Shown: positions 1-9,346 of the stretch, piece after piece
Layout: every line of letters begins with the position of its first letter
Position numbering within the stretch: position 1 is the first letter of the stretch
Assembly (NCBI GenBank): GCA_946886845.1
Contig: CAMPJH010000016.1
Location: 1 to 16,345 of the forward strand
Reading direction: 5' to 3'
Length of the DNA stretch: 16,345 bases
Source: an uncultured Sphingomonas sp.
GTDB lineage: Bacteria > Pseudomonadota > Alphaproteobacteria > Sphingomonadales > Sphingomonadaceae
Position numbers and translations under genes: made by a program
Notes under the pieces: model-generated
Databases searched by the model: none
What the model saw: only the letters and a program-made list of their open reading frames with translations
Told to the model about the DNA's origin: nothing

Positions 1-171
1 TCCGAGGGCCTCGGCGGCTTCCTCGACCTCCTCATCGGTCGGAGGCTCGGGAAGCTCGTCTTCGCCCGGCGCGAGGCTGTCGTCGGGGATGCCGGGGCCG
101 GTACCGGCGATCGTCTCGTCGATCGGCTCGGCATTCGGCCCGGTGCTGATCTTTTCCCTGTCGTCGATCAT
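1..171 (-). CDS. Acidic protein of unknown function, N-terminal part (runs off left edge)
   Basis: A minus-strand reading frame opens with ATG at 169-171 and stays open for 57 codons to the window edge, so the C-terminus is missing. A GGAGG ribosome binding site lies at 181-185, nine bases before the start, which is the main reason to believe in the gene. The visible peptide begins MIDDREKISTGPNAEPID and is rich in Asp, Glu, Pro and Gly, with an acidic stretch near residues 42-54. It has no hydrophobic segment and no recognisable domain, so this part is probably disordered. It is transcribed away from lon, with 87 bases between the two starts. I do not recognise the family; a function cannot be given. 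Confidence 0.6.
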   Translation of the reverse strand, partial: MIDDREKISTGPNAEPIDETIAGTGPGIPDDSLAPGEDELPEPPTDEEVEEAAEALG

Positions 172-191
172 CGTCCTGCTCCTCCCATGAA

Positions 192-208
192 AAGCGCTAC
201 CGGCGCTT
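192..208. repeat. Small inverted repeat in the divergent lon leader
   Basis: AAGCGC (192-197) and GCGCTT (203-208) form a perfect 6-bp dyad around a 5-base spacer. It sits in the 87-base region between the acidic-protein gene and lon, about 50 bases before the lon start. It could be an operator or an RNA hairpin; nothing else in the sequence decides. Confidence 0.3.
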
Positions 209-258
209 CGAGGTTCCTTCTCGTTGCGGAACTTCGGTGCGCCGCCCATATACCGATC

Positions 259-2652
<2,394 letters not shown>

Positions 2653-2669
2653 GCTTTACTTCGCGGCAG

Positions 2670-2697
2670 AGTCTTGCCTTTAGTCTTCGGCAAGATT
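2670..2697. repeat. Inverted repeat between lon and hup
   Basis: AGTCTTGCC (2670-2678) and GGCAAGATT (2689-2697) can pair as a 9-bp stem with one G-U pair and a 10-base loop, starting 17 bases after the lon stop. There is no U-run after it, so it is not a classical Rho-independent terminator. It may be an attenuating hairpin or an operator for hup. A separate 12-base palindrome (TCCCGCGCGGGA) lies at 2705-2716. Confidence 0.35.
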
Positions 2698-2735
2698 GCG
2701 CGAGTCCCGCGCGGGAGACGGGGAGCAGCGAGCCG

Positions 2736-3011
2736 ATGAACAAGCAGGAACTGATCGGCCATGTCGCCGACCGCGCGGGCCTTAGCAGGAACGATGCTTC
2801 GCGGGCGGTCGAAACGATGCTCGAGGTAATCACCTCGGCGCTCAAGCGCGGCGACGAGGTCCGGCTGGTCGGTTTCGGCAATTTCTCGGTCACCCGCCGC
2901 AAGGCCTCGACCGGCCGCAACCCGCGCACCGGCGAGCCGATGCAGATCAAGGCGACCTCGCAGCCCAAGTTCCGCCCCGGCAAAGTCCTCAAGGACGCGG
3001 TTCAGAGCTAG
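2736..3011 (+). CDS. hup: HU-type histone-like DNA-binding protein
   Basis: A 91-residue protein matching the full length of HU, which binds and bends DNA as a dimer and organises the nucleoid. It starts MNKQELIGHVA, the usual HU N-terminus, and carries the family signature GFGNF (46-50) followed by the DNA-binding arm with RNPRTGE (61-67). The proline in that arm (P63) is the residue that intercalates in the minor groove. A longer upstream frame exists, but the ATG at 2736 has a GGGGAG site about ten bases before it and gives the canonical protein. Adjacency to lon matches the common lon-hupB order, so HU-beta type is likely. HU and IHF are close relatives; the sequence around the arm and the N-terminus favour HU. 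Confidence 0.95.
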   Translation: MNKQELIGHVADRAGLSRNDASRAVETMLEVITSALKRGDEVRLVGFGNFSVTRRKASTGRNPRTGEPMQIKATSQPKFRPGKVLKDAVQS

Positions 3012-3013
3012 GC

Positions 3014-3041
3014 TGGACAGCTGGCCGGCGGTGCCTATATC
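3014..3041 (+). promoter_or_regulatory. Putative sigma70-type promoter for tRNA-Val
   Basis: TGGACA (3014-3019) and TATATC (3036-3041) are separated by 16 bases, and the tRNA begins 20 bases after the -10 element. The -35 matches TTGACA at 5 of 6 positions. The same -10 hexamer occurs in front of tRNA-Met at 14574. Start of transcription would be near 3048. Confidence 0.6.
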
Positions 3042-3060
3042 CGCCCCAATCCCCGAGCAT

Positions 3061-3135
3061 GGGCGCGTAGCTCAGCGGTAGAGCACACCCTTCACACGGG
3101 TGGGGTCACAGGTTCAATCCCTGTCGCGCCCACCA
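3061..3135 (+). tRNA. tRNA-Val (anticodon CAC)
   Basis: A complete cloverleaf: acceptor arms GGGCGCG and CGCGCCC pair over 7 bp. The anticodon stem CACCC/GGGTG encloses the loop TTCACAC with anticodon CAC, which reads GTG valine codons. The T arm is ACAGG/CCTGT around TTCAATC. The CCA end is encoded (3133-3135). It ends 12 bases before the stop codon of the convergent Crp/Fnr-type gene. Confidence 0.97.
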
Positions 3136-3147
3136 TGCTTCGAAATG

Positions 3148-3867
3148 CTATTCGAGATAGGCCGGCTGGAAGCTGGCGATCCGGCGCAGCTCGGACCAGT
3201 CGCGAAAGGCGATCTCGCGGCCGCTCCGCTCGATCAGGCCCTGGCGCTCGAGGTCGGCGAGGACCCGGTTGACGTTGACCGAAGTCTGGCCGGTGATGTC
3301 GGCGATCTGTTGCTGGGTGAAGGGATTGACCATCTGCTCGTGCTCGGCGTCGATGCCGCTCCGCGCCGCCGTTTCGCACAGCAGATGCGCGACCCGGGCG
3401 GTGGAGTCGCGGCGGCCGCAACTGACGAGCCACTCATAGCCGATCGCCTCGTTGCGCTGGATCAGCCGCCAGAAAAAGCGGCCGAGCTCGGGATTTTTCT
3501 CGACGATCGGGTCGAAATCCGCTGCATGCCCGACCATCACCTCGCTTCGGACGATGGCCTGGATGCCGTAGCTGGCGGCGCCTTCGCGCGGCAAAATCCC
3601 CTCGCCGGGAAAGCGAAGCGCGACGATTTGGCGGCGGGCCGAGCCTTCGGTCTTGAACTTGGCGAGGATTCCGGAGCGGACGAACATCACCTCGTCGCGC
3701 GGCGCGCCAGGATCGCGAAACGGCCGCCTGGGATCGACCTGGACGACCCTGTGCGGCATGTTTTCGAGGATCTCGGCGAGGTCGGGACGCAGGCCTGCCG
3801 AGATCAAAGTCTCTTTGAGCGACACGCGCGGAGCGGCCGCGGCCCTCGGCCGGCGACTCGATAGCAT
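3148..3867 (-). CDS. Crp/Fnr-family transcriptional regulator (no Fe-S cysteines)
   Basis: A 239-residue cytoplasmic regulator. Residues ~38-125 form a cyclic-nucleotide-binding-like beta-barrel, ~126-165 the long dimerisation helix, and ~184-215 a winged helix-turn-helix (TQQQIADITGQTSVNVNRVL). There are only two cysteines (150 and 164) and no N-terminal cysteine cluster, so it is not an oxygen-sensing FNR. Where FNR has ExxSR in its recognition helix, this protein has NxxNR (198-201), so a different operator is expected. The frame can be extended to a TTG at 3942, but the ATG at 3865-3867 has a GGGGAGAG site about eight bases before it and is preferred. It follows the HIT gene by 81 bases on the same strand. 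The ligand and targets cannot be read from sequence. Confidence 0.88.
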   Translation of the reverse strand: MLSSRRPRAAAAPRVSLKETLISAGLRPDLAEILENMPHRVVQVDPRRPFRDPGAPRDEVMFVRSGILAKFKTEGSARRQIVALRFPGEGILPREGAASYGIQAIVRSEVMVGHAADFDPIVEKNPELGRFFWRLIQRNEAIGYEWLVSCGRRDSTARVAHLLCETAARSGIDAEHEQMVNPFTQQQIADITGQTSVNVNRVLADLERQGLIERSGREIAFRDWSELRRIASFQPAYLE

Positions 3868-3948
3868 TCCCGTCTCTCCCCGCCGCACGATGAGCCTAGT
3901 GGCGGGTCCGCGCAAGCCGAAACGGCTGCGCAAGTTTCGCAATTGAAG

Positions 3949-4377
3949 TTAGAAAAACGTCTTTAGTTCGTCGCGCAGCTGTCCGATCCGGTCGGGAGCG
4001 AGGTCGATCGCGGACTTCAATTCGGGTGGTCCCGGCCAGCCTTCGTCCGCGAACGTCATGCCGTTCCACTCGCGAGGCCCGGAAAAGCGCGGGATGACGT
4101 GGAAATGGACGTTGGGGTCGACCATCATCAGCATCAAATAATTGATCCGCTCATAGCCGACGAAGCGGGCAAGGGCGGATTCGATGGCTCGGACGACCGC
4201 CGCCTGCTCGGCGAAGGCCTCGTCGGGAAGGTCCGAAAATGCTGTCGCGTCGCTGGTTGCGGCGAGGACCAGCGAACCCAAAGTCACCTGTGCCGGGCGA
4301 AGCAGGACGGCCCAATGGTCCCACTGCCGGATCAGGGTCTCCGGATAGCCGAATTTGCGCATTGTCGCGTTGGCCAT
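3949..4377 (-). CDS. HIT-family protein with a substituted triad (NxHxH)
   Basis: A 142-residue protein of the histidine triad superfamily, whose members hydrolyse or transfer nucleotides (for example Ap4A or AMP conjugates). The active-site motif is NVHFHVIPRF (89-98): the central histidine, normally the nucleophile (H91), and the third (H93) are kept, but the first histidine of the usual HxHxH is asparagine (N89). The upstream half (NYLMLMMVDPN) has the expected beta-strand pattern. The start at 4375-4377 is chosen because GGAGG lies four bases before it; a longer frame to 4449 has no family similarity. The gene lies 81 bases upstream of the Crp/Fnr regulator and may share its transcript. 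The substrate is unknown. Confidence 0.82.
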   Translation of the reverse strand: MANATMRKFGYPETLIRQWDHWAVLLRPAQVTLGSLVLAATSDATAFSDLPDEAFAEQAAVVRAIESALARFVGYERINYLMLMMVDPNVHFHVIPRFSGPREWNGMTFADEGWPGPPELKSAIDLAPDRIGQLRDELKTFF

Positions 4378-4472
4378 CTTGCCTCCGTTCGGGTTGCGTT
4401 CACGGGCCGCCAACCCTAAGGAGCGCGCGCGCTTTGGGGAACCTTTCAACGGGTTCGTTCGGGCGCGCCGTG

Positions 4473-4549
4473 GCGATCGTAGCTCAGCTGGTTAGAGCAC
4501 TGGTTTGTGGTACCAGGGGTCGGGGGTTCAAGTCCCCTCGGTCGCCCCA
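4473..4549 (+). tRNA. tRNA-His (anticodon GTG)
   Basis: The acceptor arms GCGATCG and CGGTCGC pair over 7 bp with one G-U pair. The anticodon stem CTGGT/ACCAG encloses TTGTGGT with anticodon GTG. The base before position 1 (4472) is G and the discriminator base is C73, which is the G-1:C73 pair typical of bacterial tRNA-His and independent support for the identity. CCA is encoded (4547-4549). I see no convincing promoter in the 95 bases upstream. Confidence 0.97.
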
Positions 4550-4581
4550 TCATTCTTCTTAAGCGGGACCGATCCACATCC

Positions 4582-5628
4582 ATGAAAACGCCTTGGGACT
4601 ATCCCGACTTCGACGCGCATGAGGTCCTCCATTTCGTCGACCAGCCCGAGCACGGCTTGCGCGCGATCATCGCCATCCATTCGACCCACCTCGGGCCGGC
4701 GGCGGGCGGGGCGCGTTTCTGGCATTATGAGGATGCCGACCTGGCGCTGACCGACGCGCTCAGGCTGTCGCGGGGCATGAGCTACAAGAATGCGATGGCC
4801 GGGCTTCCGCTCGGCGGCGGCAAGGCAGTGATCCTGGCGCCTGCGGAGCGCCGCAAGTCGCCGGAGCTGCTCGCCGCGTTCGGCAAGGCGGTCGACCGTT
4901 TGTGCGGCCGCTACATCACCGCCGAGGACGTCGGCATGAGCGTCGCCGACATGGTCGAGATCCGCCGCCAGACCAAATATGTCGCCGGTCTTCCGAACGA
5001 AGGTGGTGTTGGAGGCGACCCGGGACCGCACACCGCGCTGGGTACGTTCCTGGGGATCAAGGCGGCGGTCAAGCGCGCGCTCGGCAAGGACAGCGTCGAA
5101 GGGCTGCACATCGCCGTCCAGGGCGCCGGCAGCGTCGCGACGGGCGTTGCGATGCACGCCGCCAGCGAGGGCGCGAAACTGTCGATCGCCGACGTCGATG
5201 GGGCGAAGGCGAAAAAGCTCGCGGAAATGGCCGGCGGCGAAGTCGTCGACCCGGCCGAGATCCTGTTCCTCGAGGCCGACGTCGTCAGCCCCAACGCGCT
5301 TGGCGCGATCCTCGACGAGGAAAGCATCGCCAGACTGCGCGCTCCGATCGTCGCCGGGGCCGCCAACAACCAGCTCGCCAAGCCGGTCGACGGCGCTTTC
5401 CTCAACGAACGCGGAATCCTCTATGCGCCCGACTATGTGATCAACGCCGGCGGGATCATCAACGTCTGCACCGAATATCTCGGCGACGGCGATGCCAGCC
5501 TGGTACGCGAACGGATTGAGGCGATACCGCAGCGGCTCGAGCAAATCTGGGCGGAGAGCGCCGCGACCGGCCGCAACCCCGCCGCCGTCGCCGACGACAT
5601 GGCGCAGCGGCTGATCGGGCGAGGGTAG
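4582..5628 (+). CDS. Glu/Leu/Phe/Val dehydrogenase family protein (leucine/valine dehydrogenase-like)
   Basis: A 348-residue NAD-dependent amino acid dehydrogenase that would oxidatively deaminate branched-chain amino acids to 2-oxo acids and ammonium in the cytoplasm. The substrate domain has the two conserved lysines, K69 in SYKNA and K81 in LGGGKAV, and the catalytic-site aspartate D116 in AEDVGMS, matching leucine dehydrogenase. The Rossmann fold starts at ~176 with the GAGSVATG loop (181-188). Length fits leucine dehydrogenase (~360) rather than glutamate dehydrogenase (~420 or more). An in-frame extension to 4507 lies inside tRNA-His, so the ATG at 4582 is chosen, although the ribosome binding site is weak. 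The gene begins 32 bases after tRNA-His and ends 11 bases before ccmC, so it may share transcripts with either. Exact substrate preference (Leu, Val or Phe) is not determined. Confidence 0.9.
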   Translation: MKTPWDYPDFDAHEVLHFVDQPEHGLRAIIAIHSTHLGPAAGGARFWHYEDADLALTDALRLSRGMSYKNAMAGLPLGGGKAVILAPAERRKSPELLAAFGKAVDRLCGRYITAEDVGMSVADMVEIRRQTKYVAGLPNEGGVGGDPGPHTALGTFLGIKAAVKRALGKDSVEGLHIAVQGAGSVATGVAMHAASEGAKLSIADVDGAKAKKLAEMAGGEVVDPAEILFLEADVVSPNALGAILDEESIARLRAPIVAGAANNQLAKPVDGAFLNERGILYAPDYVINAGGIINVCTEYLGDGDASLVRERIEAIPQRLEQIWAESAATGRNPAAVADDMAQRLIGRG

Positions 5629-5639
5629 GCCCGGCCGCC

Positions 5640-6356
5640 ATGCATGCGCTCGCCAATCCGGCGCGGTTCCTGCGGATCGCCAGGCCGGCGACCGGATGGC
5701 TGCTGGCGATCGGCATGGCTTTGACGCTGGCCGGGCTTGCCGGCGGGCTGATCCTGACTCCGCCCGATTATCTGCAGGGCGAGACGGTGCGGATCCTCTA
5801 CGTCCATGTCCCGGCCGCCTGGCTGGGAATGGCCGGCTGGGCGGGACTAGCCGCGGCCGCGGTCAGCCAGATCGTGTGGCGGCACCCGCTCGCTGCCGTT
5901 GCCGGGCGCGCGATCGCTCCGGCCGGGGCGACATTCACCGCCATCTGCCTGGTCACCGGATCGATCTGGGGGCGGCCGACCTGGGGGACGTGGTGGGAAT
6001 GGGACGGCCGGCTGACGTCGATGCTGATCCTGCTGTTCCTCTATCTCGGCTATATCGCGCTGGGCTCGGCCGAGCGCGAGCGCGGCGGCGAAGGGCGGAT
6101 CACCGCGTTGTTCGGGCTGGTCGGGGCGATCAACCTGCCGATCATCCATTATTCGGTGATGTGGTGGCGGACGCTTCACCAGGGCCAGAGCATCGGCGTC
6201 GGCGGCTCGACGATCGATCCATCGATCCTGTGGCCGCTGCCGCTGGCGTTCGTCGGCTTCGCCTGCCTGTTCGCGGCGGCCAGCCTGATGAGCATGCGCG
6301 CCGAGCTTGCCCGGGCTCGGGTCGAGGCGCGGTTGCGGAGGGCGGCGAGCGAATGA
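5640..6356 (+). CDS. ccmC: CcmC, haem-handling protein of cytochrome c maturation
   Basis: A 238-residue inner-membrane protein with about six transmembrane helices that loads haem onto CcmE on the periplasmic side. The tryptophan-rich WWD haem-binding motif (WGRPTWGTWWEWDGRLTS) is at 110-127. The two histidines that ligate haem in E. coli CcmC (H60 and H184) correspond to H56 in YVHVPAAW and H180 in WWRTLHQG. Length is close to the usual 245. The ATG at 5640 is the first in frame; a GAGGG sequence lies 14 bases before it, further than ideal. It opens the ccm block, and its stop overlaps the ccmD start (ATGA). No ccmA or ccmB precedes it. Confidence 0.96.
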   Translation: MHALANPARFLRIARPATGWLLAIGMALTLAGLAGGLILTPPDYLQGETVRILYVHVPAAWLGMAGWAGLAAAAVSQIVWRHPLAAVAGRAIAPAGATFTAICLVTGSIWGRPTWGTWWEWDGRLTSMLILLFLYLGYIALGSAERERGGEGRITALFGLVGAINLPIIHYSVMWWRTLHQGQSIGVGGSTIDPSILWPLPLAFVGFACLFAAASLMSMRAELARARVEARLRRAASE

Positions 6357-6478
6357 ACCAGTGGGCGTTCGTCATCGCCGCTTATGCGGTCACGATCCTG
6401 GCGGTTGGCGGGCTTTTGCTGCTGTCCTTCGCAAGGATGCGCCGCGCCGAGGCCGAGGCCGACAAGCTTCGCAAATGA
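6353..6478 (+). CDS. ccmD: CcmD, small haem exporter subunit
   Basis: A 41-residue protein beginning MNQWAFVIAAYAVT. It has one transmembrane helix (about 5-26) followed by a charged cytoplasmic tail (RMRRAEAEADKLRK), the usual shape of CcmD. In System I, CcmD helps release holo-CcmE from the CcmABC complex. Size, topology and position between ccmC and ccmE identify it; sequence conservation in this family is low. Its start overlaps the ccmC stop and its stop overlaps the ccmE start, both as ATGA. Confidence 0.9.
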   Translation: MNQWAFVIAAYAVTILAVGGLLLLSFARMRRAEAEADKLRK

Positions 6479-6924
6479 TCGCCAAGCCGAAGCATCAGCG
6501 GCTGGTGCTGGTCATCGTCGCGGCGGCCGCAATCGTCGGCGCGGCGCTGCTGGCGATGTGGGGCCTGAAGGACCGCGCCGCCTATTTCTACACGCCCGCC
6601 GAGATCGCCGCCGGCAAGGCCGCGATCGGCCAGCCAATCCGGCTCGGCGGGATGGTCGAGGAAGGGTCGATCGAGCGCCTGCCAGACGGAGTGACGATTC
6701 GGTTCCGGATCGGTGACGGCGCTGGCCAGGTGCCGGTGCTGTTCCGCGGAATCGTCCCCGACCTGTTCCGCGAAGGCAGCGGCGCTGTGGCTGAGGGACG
6801 GTTGGCTGAGGATGGGACGTTCGTCGCCGACAACATCCTCGCCAAGCATGACGAGCGCTACATGCCGCCCGAGCTCGGCAACGAGGCCGCCGAGCACAAG
6901 GCGGCCAAGACGGTCGAACGGTGA
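6475..6924 (+). CDS. ccmE: CcmE, periplasmic haem chaperone
   Basis: A 149-residue membrane-anchored haem chaperone. Residues ~10-29 form the single N-terminal transmembrane anchor, and the rest is the periplasmic OB-fold domain. The haem-attachment motif LAKHDERYMPPE (122-133) carries the covalent histidine H125 and the axial tyrosine Y129, as in E. coli H130 and Y134. It accepts haem from CcmC and passes it to CcmF. The start codon ATG at 6475 overlaps the ccmD stop, and its own stop overlaps the GTG start of ccmF. A longer frame in the same register reaches back to 6307 but lies inside ccmC and ccmD. Confidence 0.96.
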   Translation: MIAKPKHQRLVLVIVAAAAIVGAALLAMWGLKDRAAYFYTPAEIAAGKAAIGQPIRLGGMVEEGSIERLPDGVTIRFRIGDGAGQVPVLFRGIVPDLFREGSGAVAEGRLAEDGTFVADNILAKHDERYMPPELGNEAAEHKAAKTVER

Positions 6925-8822
6925 TCGCCGAAGCCGGCCTTGCCGCGCTTTGGCTGGCGGCGGCGCTTGCACTTTTGCAGCTGTTACTCGCGTTTGGGCC
7001 GGCGGCGGCGGCTCGCGGTCGGCCGATGCGGGCTGTGGCGATCGTGCAGGGCGGCCTGACCCTGTTCGCGATGGTCATGCTGCTGATGGTATTCGCCCGC
7101 ACCGACCTGTCGGTGCTTCTGGTCGCCGAGAACAGCCACAGCGCCAAGCCGTGGATTTACAAGCTGGCCGGCGCGTGGGGGAATCACGAAGGCTCGATGC
7201 TGCTGTGGGTGACGGTGCTCGGCGTTGCCGGCGCGGTGCTGGCGATCTTCTCGCGACGGCTCGACGAGCGGACGTTCACGGCCGCGCTCGGAGCACAGGG
7301 CGCGCTGGCGCTCGGCTTTTTCACCTTTTTGCTGTTCGCGTCGAACCCGTTTGCCCGGCTCGACCCGCCGGCGGCCGAGGGCAGGGGATTGAATCCGCTG
7401 CTCCAGGACCCCGGCCTCGTCTTCCATCCGCCGACGCTTTACCTCGGCTATGTCGGGCTGTCGGTGGCGTTCAGCCTGGCGGTCGGGGCGCTGATCAGCG
7501 GCCGGGTGGACAGCGCGCTGGCCAAGGCGATGCGGCCGTGGGTGCTGGCGGCATGGATCTTGCTGACGCTCGGCATCACCGCTGGCAGCTATTGGGCCTA
7601 TTATGAGCTTGGCTGGGGCGGCTGGTGGTTCTGGGATCCGGTCGAGAATGCGTCGCTGATGCCGTGGCTGGCGGCGACCGCATTGCTGCATTCGGTCAAC
7701 GTGCTGGCGGCGCGCGATTCGCTTCGGGCGTGGACGGTGATGCTGGCGATGGTCGCCTTCTCGATGTCGATGGTCGGCACCTTCCTGGTCCGCTCGGGAA
7801 TCCTGACGTCGGTCCATGCCTTCGCCGTCGACCCGCATCGCGGCACGTTCCTGCTGGCGTTGCTCGGCCTCTATGTCGGCGCCGCCTTCACCTTGTTCGC
7901 GATGCGCTCGGGCAAGCTGGAGGAAGGGTCGCGGTTCGAGCTGGTCAGCCGCGAGGCGGCGCTGGTCGGCAACAATCTGCTGCTGACGGTGATCCTTGGG
8001 ATCGTCTTCGTCGGCACGCTCTATCCATTGTTCGTCGAGGCCGTGACCGGCGACAAGCTGTCGGTCGGAGCGCCCTATTTCAACGCGGTCGCCGGGCCGC
8101 TGGCGCTGGTCCTCGCTCTGCTGATTGGGGTCGGGCCGCTGCTGAATTGGCGGCGCGATTCGGGCGAGCGGCTGAAACGGCTGGCGGTGCCGGCGCTGAT
8201 CGGCGTCGCCGTCCTGCTCGTTGCACTGTTCGTCATGCCGGGCGGCGGGTTGCTCTCCAAGCTCGGGCTTGCCGTCGCGGCGGCGCTGGCGATCGCCAGC
8301 CTGCTGCCGCTTGCGGGTCGGAAACTCAGGCGGACGCCGCTTTCGACCTGGGGCATGGTAACCGCCCACTTCGGAGTCGCGGTCGCGCTTGCCGGAATAT
8401 CCGGCAGCAACCTTCTGACCAGGGAGGTGCTGACCGCGGCCACGCCCGGCGATCGGATCGCGGTCGGGCCGTGGTTCGTCGAGTTCAAAGCCATCACGCC
8501 GACCGCCGGGCCGAACTGGACGGCGCTGCAGGCCGAGCTTCGCGCCTCACGCGGCGGCGGAGTTAGCGTGCTCAAGCCGCAGAGCCGCTTCTATACCGAC
8601 CCGCCGACCGAAACCAACGAGGCGGCGATCAAAACCGTGCTGTCCGGCCAGCTCTACACGGTGCTTGGCCAGCCGGCCGGGGACGGGCGCTGGCAGCTCA
8701 GGCTGTGGTGGAAGCCGCTGGTGACCCTGATCTGGCTGGGCGGCGCGCTGATCGCGCTTGGCGGCGCATTGTCGCTCGGCGGCCGCGCCTGGCGCGGATG
8801 GCAGAAGGCGCGGGCGCGATGA
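6921..8822 (+). CDS. ccmF: CcmF, cytochrome c haem lyase subunit
   Basis: A 633-residue polytopic inner-membrane protein, near the usual 640-660, that attaches haem to apocytochrome c together with CcmH and CcmI. The WWD motif GWGGWWFWDPVENA is at 231-244. Conserved periplasmic histidines are seen in WGNHEGSML (H89) and LVFHPPTLYLGY (H169), with a further one at ~256-260 (LLHSVN). The start is GTG at 6921, overlapping the ccmE stop as GTGA; no ATG nearby would give the conserved N-terminus. The stop overlaps the ccmG start. The C-terminal ~130 residues hold the large periplasmic loop and the last transmembrane helix (about 600-622). Confidence 0.96.
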   Translation: MIAEAGLAALWLAAALALLQLLLAFGPAAAARGRPMRAVAIVQGGLTLFAMVMLLMVFARTDLSVLLVAENSHSAKPWIYKLAGAWGNHEGSMLLWVTVLGVAGAVLAIFSRRLDERTFTAALGAQGALALGFFTFLLFASNPFARLDPPAAEGRGLNPLLQDPGLVFHPPTLYLGYVGLSVAFSLAVGALISGRVDSALAKAMRPWVLAAWILLTLGITAGSYWAYYELGWGGWWFWDPVENASLMPWLAATALLHSVNVLAARDSLRAWTVMLAMVAFSMSMVGTFLVRSGILTSVHAFAVDPHRGTFLLALLGLYVGAAFTLFAMRSGKLEEGSRFELVSREAALVGNNLLLTVILGIVFVGTLYPLFVEAVTGDKLSVGAPYFNAVAGPLALVLALLIGVGPLLNWRRDSGERLKRLAVPALIGVAVLLVALFVMPGGGLLSKLGLAVAAALAIASLLPLAGRKLRRTPLSTWGMVTAHFGVAVALAGISGSNLLTREVLTAATPGDRIAVGPWFVEFKAITPTAGPNWTALQAELRASRGGGVSVLKPQSRFYTDPPTETNEAAIKTVLSGQLYTVLGQPAGDGRWQLRLWWKPLVTLIWLGGALIALGGALSLGGRAWRGWQKARAR

Positions 8823-9346
8823 GCAATTGGCTGCGCATCCTGCCGGTGGGAGTCCTCGCGCTGATTGTTGGCGCCATGGTCTGGCGCCTCGCCAACCCGC
8901 CGGACACGACGATCCGCTCGCAGATGATCGGCAAGCCGGTGCCGCAATTCGCCGCATCCGCCGCGCTTCCGGGCAAACCGGGCCTTGCGCCCGGCAATCT
9001 CGCCGACGGCGAGGTGAAGCTGGTCAATTTCTTCGCCAGCTGGTGCGTTCCGTGCATCGCCGAAGCCCCGGTGCTGATGGAGATCAAGCAACGCGGCGTG
9101 CCGATCGTCGGCATCGCGGTCCGCGACCGGCCCGAGGAGCTGGCGCAATTCCTGGCCGACAACGGCGACCCGTTCGAGCGGATCGGCGCCGACCGGACAA
9201 GCAAGCTCCAGCTCGCGTTCGGCTCGGCGGGGGTTCCGGAATCGTTTGTCGTCGACGGCCGCGGGATCATCCGGAGGGAGCATGTCGGGCCGATCGAAGC
9301 CAGTGACATTCCAAAAATCCTGCAAGCTGTGGAGGCGGCGCGATGA
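8819..9346 (+). CDS. ccmG: CcmG/DsbE, periplasmic thiol:disulfide oxidoreductase
   Basis: A 175-residue thioredoxin-fold protein anchored by one N-terminal helix (about 7-23) with the domain in the periplasm. The active site is WCVPC (75-79, cysteines 76 and 79) in the context NFFASWCVPC, with the cis-proline at GVPESF (P140). It keeps apocytochrome c and CcmH cysteines reduced for haem attachment. The start ATG overlaps the ccmF stop (ATGA). Length matches the DsbE family (~175-185). Confidence 0.95.
   Translation: MSNWLRILPVGVLALIVGAMVWRLANPPDTTIRSQMIGKPVPQFAASAALPGKPGLAPGNLADGEVKLVNFFASWCVPCIAEAPVLMEIKQRGVPIVGIAVRDRPEELAQFLADNGDPFERIGADRTSKLQLAFGSAGVPESFVVDGRGIIRREHVGPIEASDIPKILQAVEAAR

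Noticed and set aside
2705..2716. TCCCGCGCGGGA palindrome before hup as a terminator
   Set aside because: It has no loop when folded tightly and no U-run; chance GC palindromes of this kind are common in such DNA.
3100..3864. A 254-codon open frame on the plus strand
   Set aside because: Starts inside tRNA-Val and lies antisense to the Crp/Fnr regulator, which has clear domain structure.
3900..3945. TTGCG...CGCAG imperfect dyad upstream of the Crp/Fnr gene as an autoregulatory FNR-type box
   Set aside because: The spacing (7 bases) and right arm do not match a Crp/Fnr operator, and the recognition helix differs from FNR.
4380..4472. TTGCGT-N17-TAAGGA as the tRNA-His promoter
   Set aside because: The -10 match is too poor to support; left unannotated.
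4528..5544. A 338-codon open frame on the minus strand
   Set aside because: Antisense to the amino acid dehydrogenase and overlapping the 3' end of tRNA-His.
6984..8369. A 461-codon open frame on the minus strand
   Set aside because: It lies wholly antisense to ccmF, is rich in Arg, Gln and Asp as expected for the complement of GC-rich transmembrane codons, and matches no family.
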